In this document: one piece after another, positions 5,000 through 5,382 of the stretch
Position numbering within the stretch: the stretch's first letter is position 1
How the letters are laid out: every line of letters begins with the position of its first letter
Position numbers and translations under genes: made by a program
Notes under the pieces: model-generated
Told to the model about the DNA's origin: nothing
What the model saw: only the letters and a program-made list of their open reading frames with translations
Database searches by the model: none
From: Firmicutes bacterium CAG:95
Lineage (GTDB): Bacteria > Bacillota > Clostridia > Lachnospirales > Lachnospiraceae
NCBI GenBank assembly: GCA_000438155.1
Contig: FR902956.1
Coordinates: forward strand, 1-5,382
Direction: 5' to 3'
Length of the DNA stretch: 5,382 nucleotides

Positions 5000-5382
5000 T
5001 CAGGGTATCCATTGTATCTCCCTCCGAAGATACCTAATAGGCATGCCAGTAACAACAGCATTAGGCTCATTAACAGATTTGCAAATTGAAGCATCTCCGG
5101 CAATTACACACCCTTGATATATCTCTACGCCTTTATATATCTTTACCCCGCTACACAGCCAACAGTTATCATGAATAATCACAGGTGCTGGCGGATTCAA
5201 CAGTTCATTATCGACATTTCTGATTTCATGAAAATCAGTATCTATTATTTGCGTGTTCCATGACACTCTACATCCACTGCCTATCTCAATATGATGAGAA
5301 CAAAATATCTTTGCTTCACCCATAATCTTTGTCTGCGTTCCTATAATTAGGTTGGCCCCATTGCGACAACTTAACTGGCACC
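5000..5382 (-). CDS. Hexapeptide-repeat (left-handed beta-helix) acetyltransferase, C-terminal part (cut by right window edge)
   Basis: The frame is open to the right edge, so the visible 126 residues are the C-terminal part; the ATG at 5323 is internal. Seen: imperfect hexapeptide turns such as NLIIGTQTKIMGEAKIF, HIEIGSGCRVSW and VIIHDNCWLCSGVKIYKG, then GVEIYQGCVIAGDASI, ending in VTGMPIRYLRREIQW. The WNTQIIDTDFHEI segment with its loop His matches the WbbJ/maltose-acetyltransferase-like family, where that His is the general base. Family knowledge: these are trimeric cytoplasmic enzymes that move acetyl from acetyl-CoA to a sugar hydroxyl, often in polysaccharide loci. The usual GAGSVV turn appears as GDASI, a modest deviation. 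The stop at 5002-5000 lies 65 bases before the acyltransferase gene, in the same direction. Inference: it acetylates a precursor or repeat unit of the local glycan. Confidence 0.85.
   Translation of the reverse strand, partial: CQLSCRNGANLIIGTQTKIMGEAKIFCSHHIEIGSGCRVSWNTQIIDTDFHEIRNVDNELLNPPAPVIIHDNCWLCSGVKIYKGVEIYQGCVIAGDASICKSVNEPNAVVTGMPIRYLRREIQWIP

Noticed and set aside
4989..5000. 12-base palindrome ATAGTTAACTAT at the end of the hexapeptide acetyltransferase gene
   Set aside because: A perfect but short AT-rich palindrome with no loop and no following T-run on the minus strand. It is too weak to call an operator or terminator.
1..5382. tRNA, rRNA, CRISPR array, insertion sequence or riboswitch
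   Set aside because: Coding sequence fills nearly the whole window, the largest gap is about 71 bases, and no direct-repeat array, transposase or structured RNA pattern was seen.

Overview
The window is AT-rich and densely packed, and every gene I can support lies on the minus strand, so transcription runs from position 5382 toward position 1. Strong GGAGG-type ribosome binding sites, two ATGA stop/start overlaps and the protein style point to a Gram-positive Firmicute, plausibly a Clostridia/Lachnospiraceae-type gut or rumen anaerobe. That taxonomic placement is inference. The content fits the accessory part of a surface polysaccharide (capsule, exopolysaccharide or teichoic-acid-like) locus: enzymes that prepare and attach decorations. 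No glycosyltransferase, flippase or polymerase is visible here.

Layout in transcription order: (1) 5382-5000, the C-terminal part of a left-handed beta-helix (hexapeptide repeat) acetyltransferase, cut by the window edge. (2) 4934-3865, an integral-membrane acyltransferase 3 family gene broken in the middle by a run of eight G residues. Nine (or six) Gs would restore one continuous protein of 356 (355) residues. (3) 3868-3236, a small cytoplasmic glycerophosphodiester phosphodiesterase (GDPD)-like protein whose start overlaps the previous stop. (4) 3164-2538, a HAD phosphatase of the beta-phosphoglucomutase-like type. (5) 2541-1810, a nucleotidyltransferase-like protein with a degenerate nucleotide-binding loop, start overlapping the HAD stop. 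(6) 1764-1441, a one-domain cupin. (7) 1389-658, an intact nucleotidyltransferase that is a paralogue of (5). (8) 620-1, the N-terminal 206 residues of a second acyltransferase 3 family membrane protein, cut by the left edge.

Genes 3 to 7 look like a compact pathway for making a nucleotide-activated small building block (sugar phosphate or phosphorylated alcohol), flanked by acyl/acetyl transferases that would modify the glycan. The substrate cannot be read from the sequence. The most notable observation is the G8 tract in gene 2. It sits exactly at a conserved Gly-Gly/Trp-Phe-Leu-Trp motif and puts the C-terminal two thirds of the protein out of frame, which is what a phase-variable ON/OFF contingency gene looks like. 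A homopolymer sequencing error must be excluded first. The second notable point is the pair of nucleotidyltransferase paralogues, one of which has lost the signature Gly and Arg of its active-site loop.
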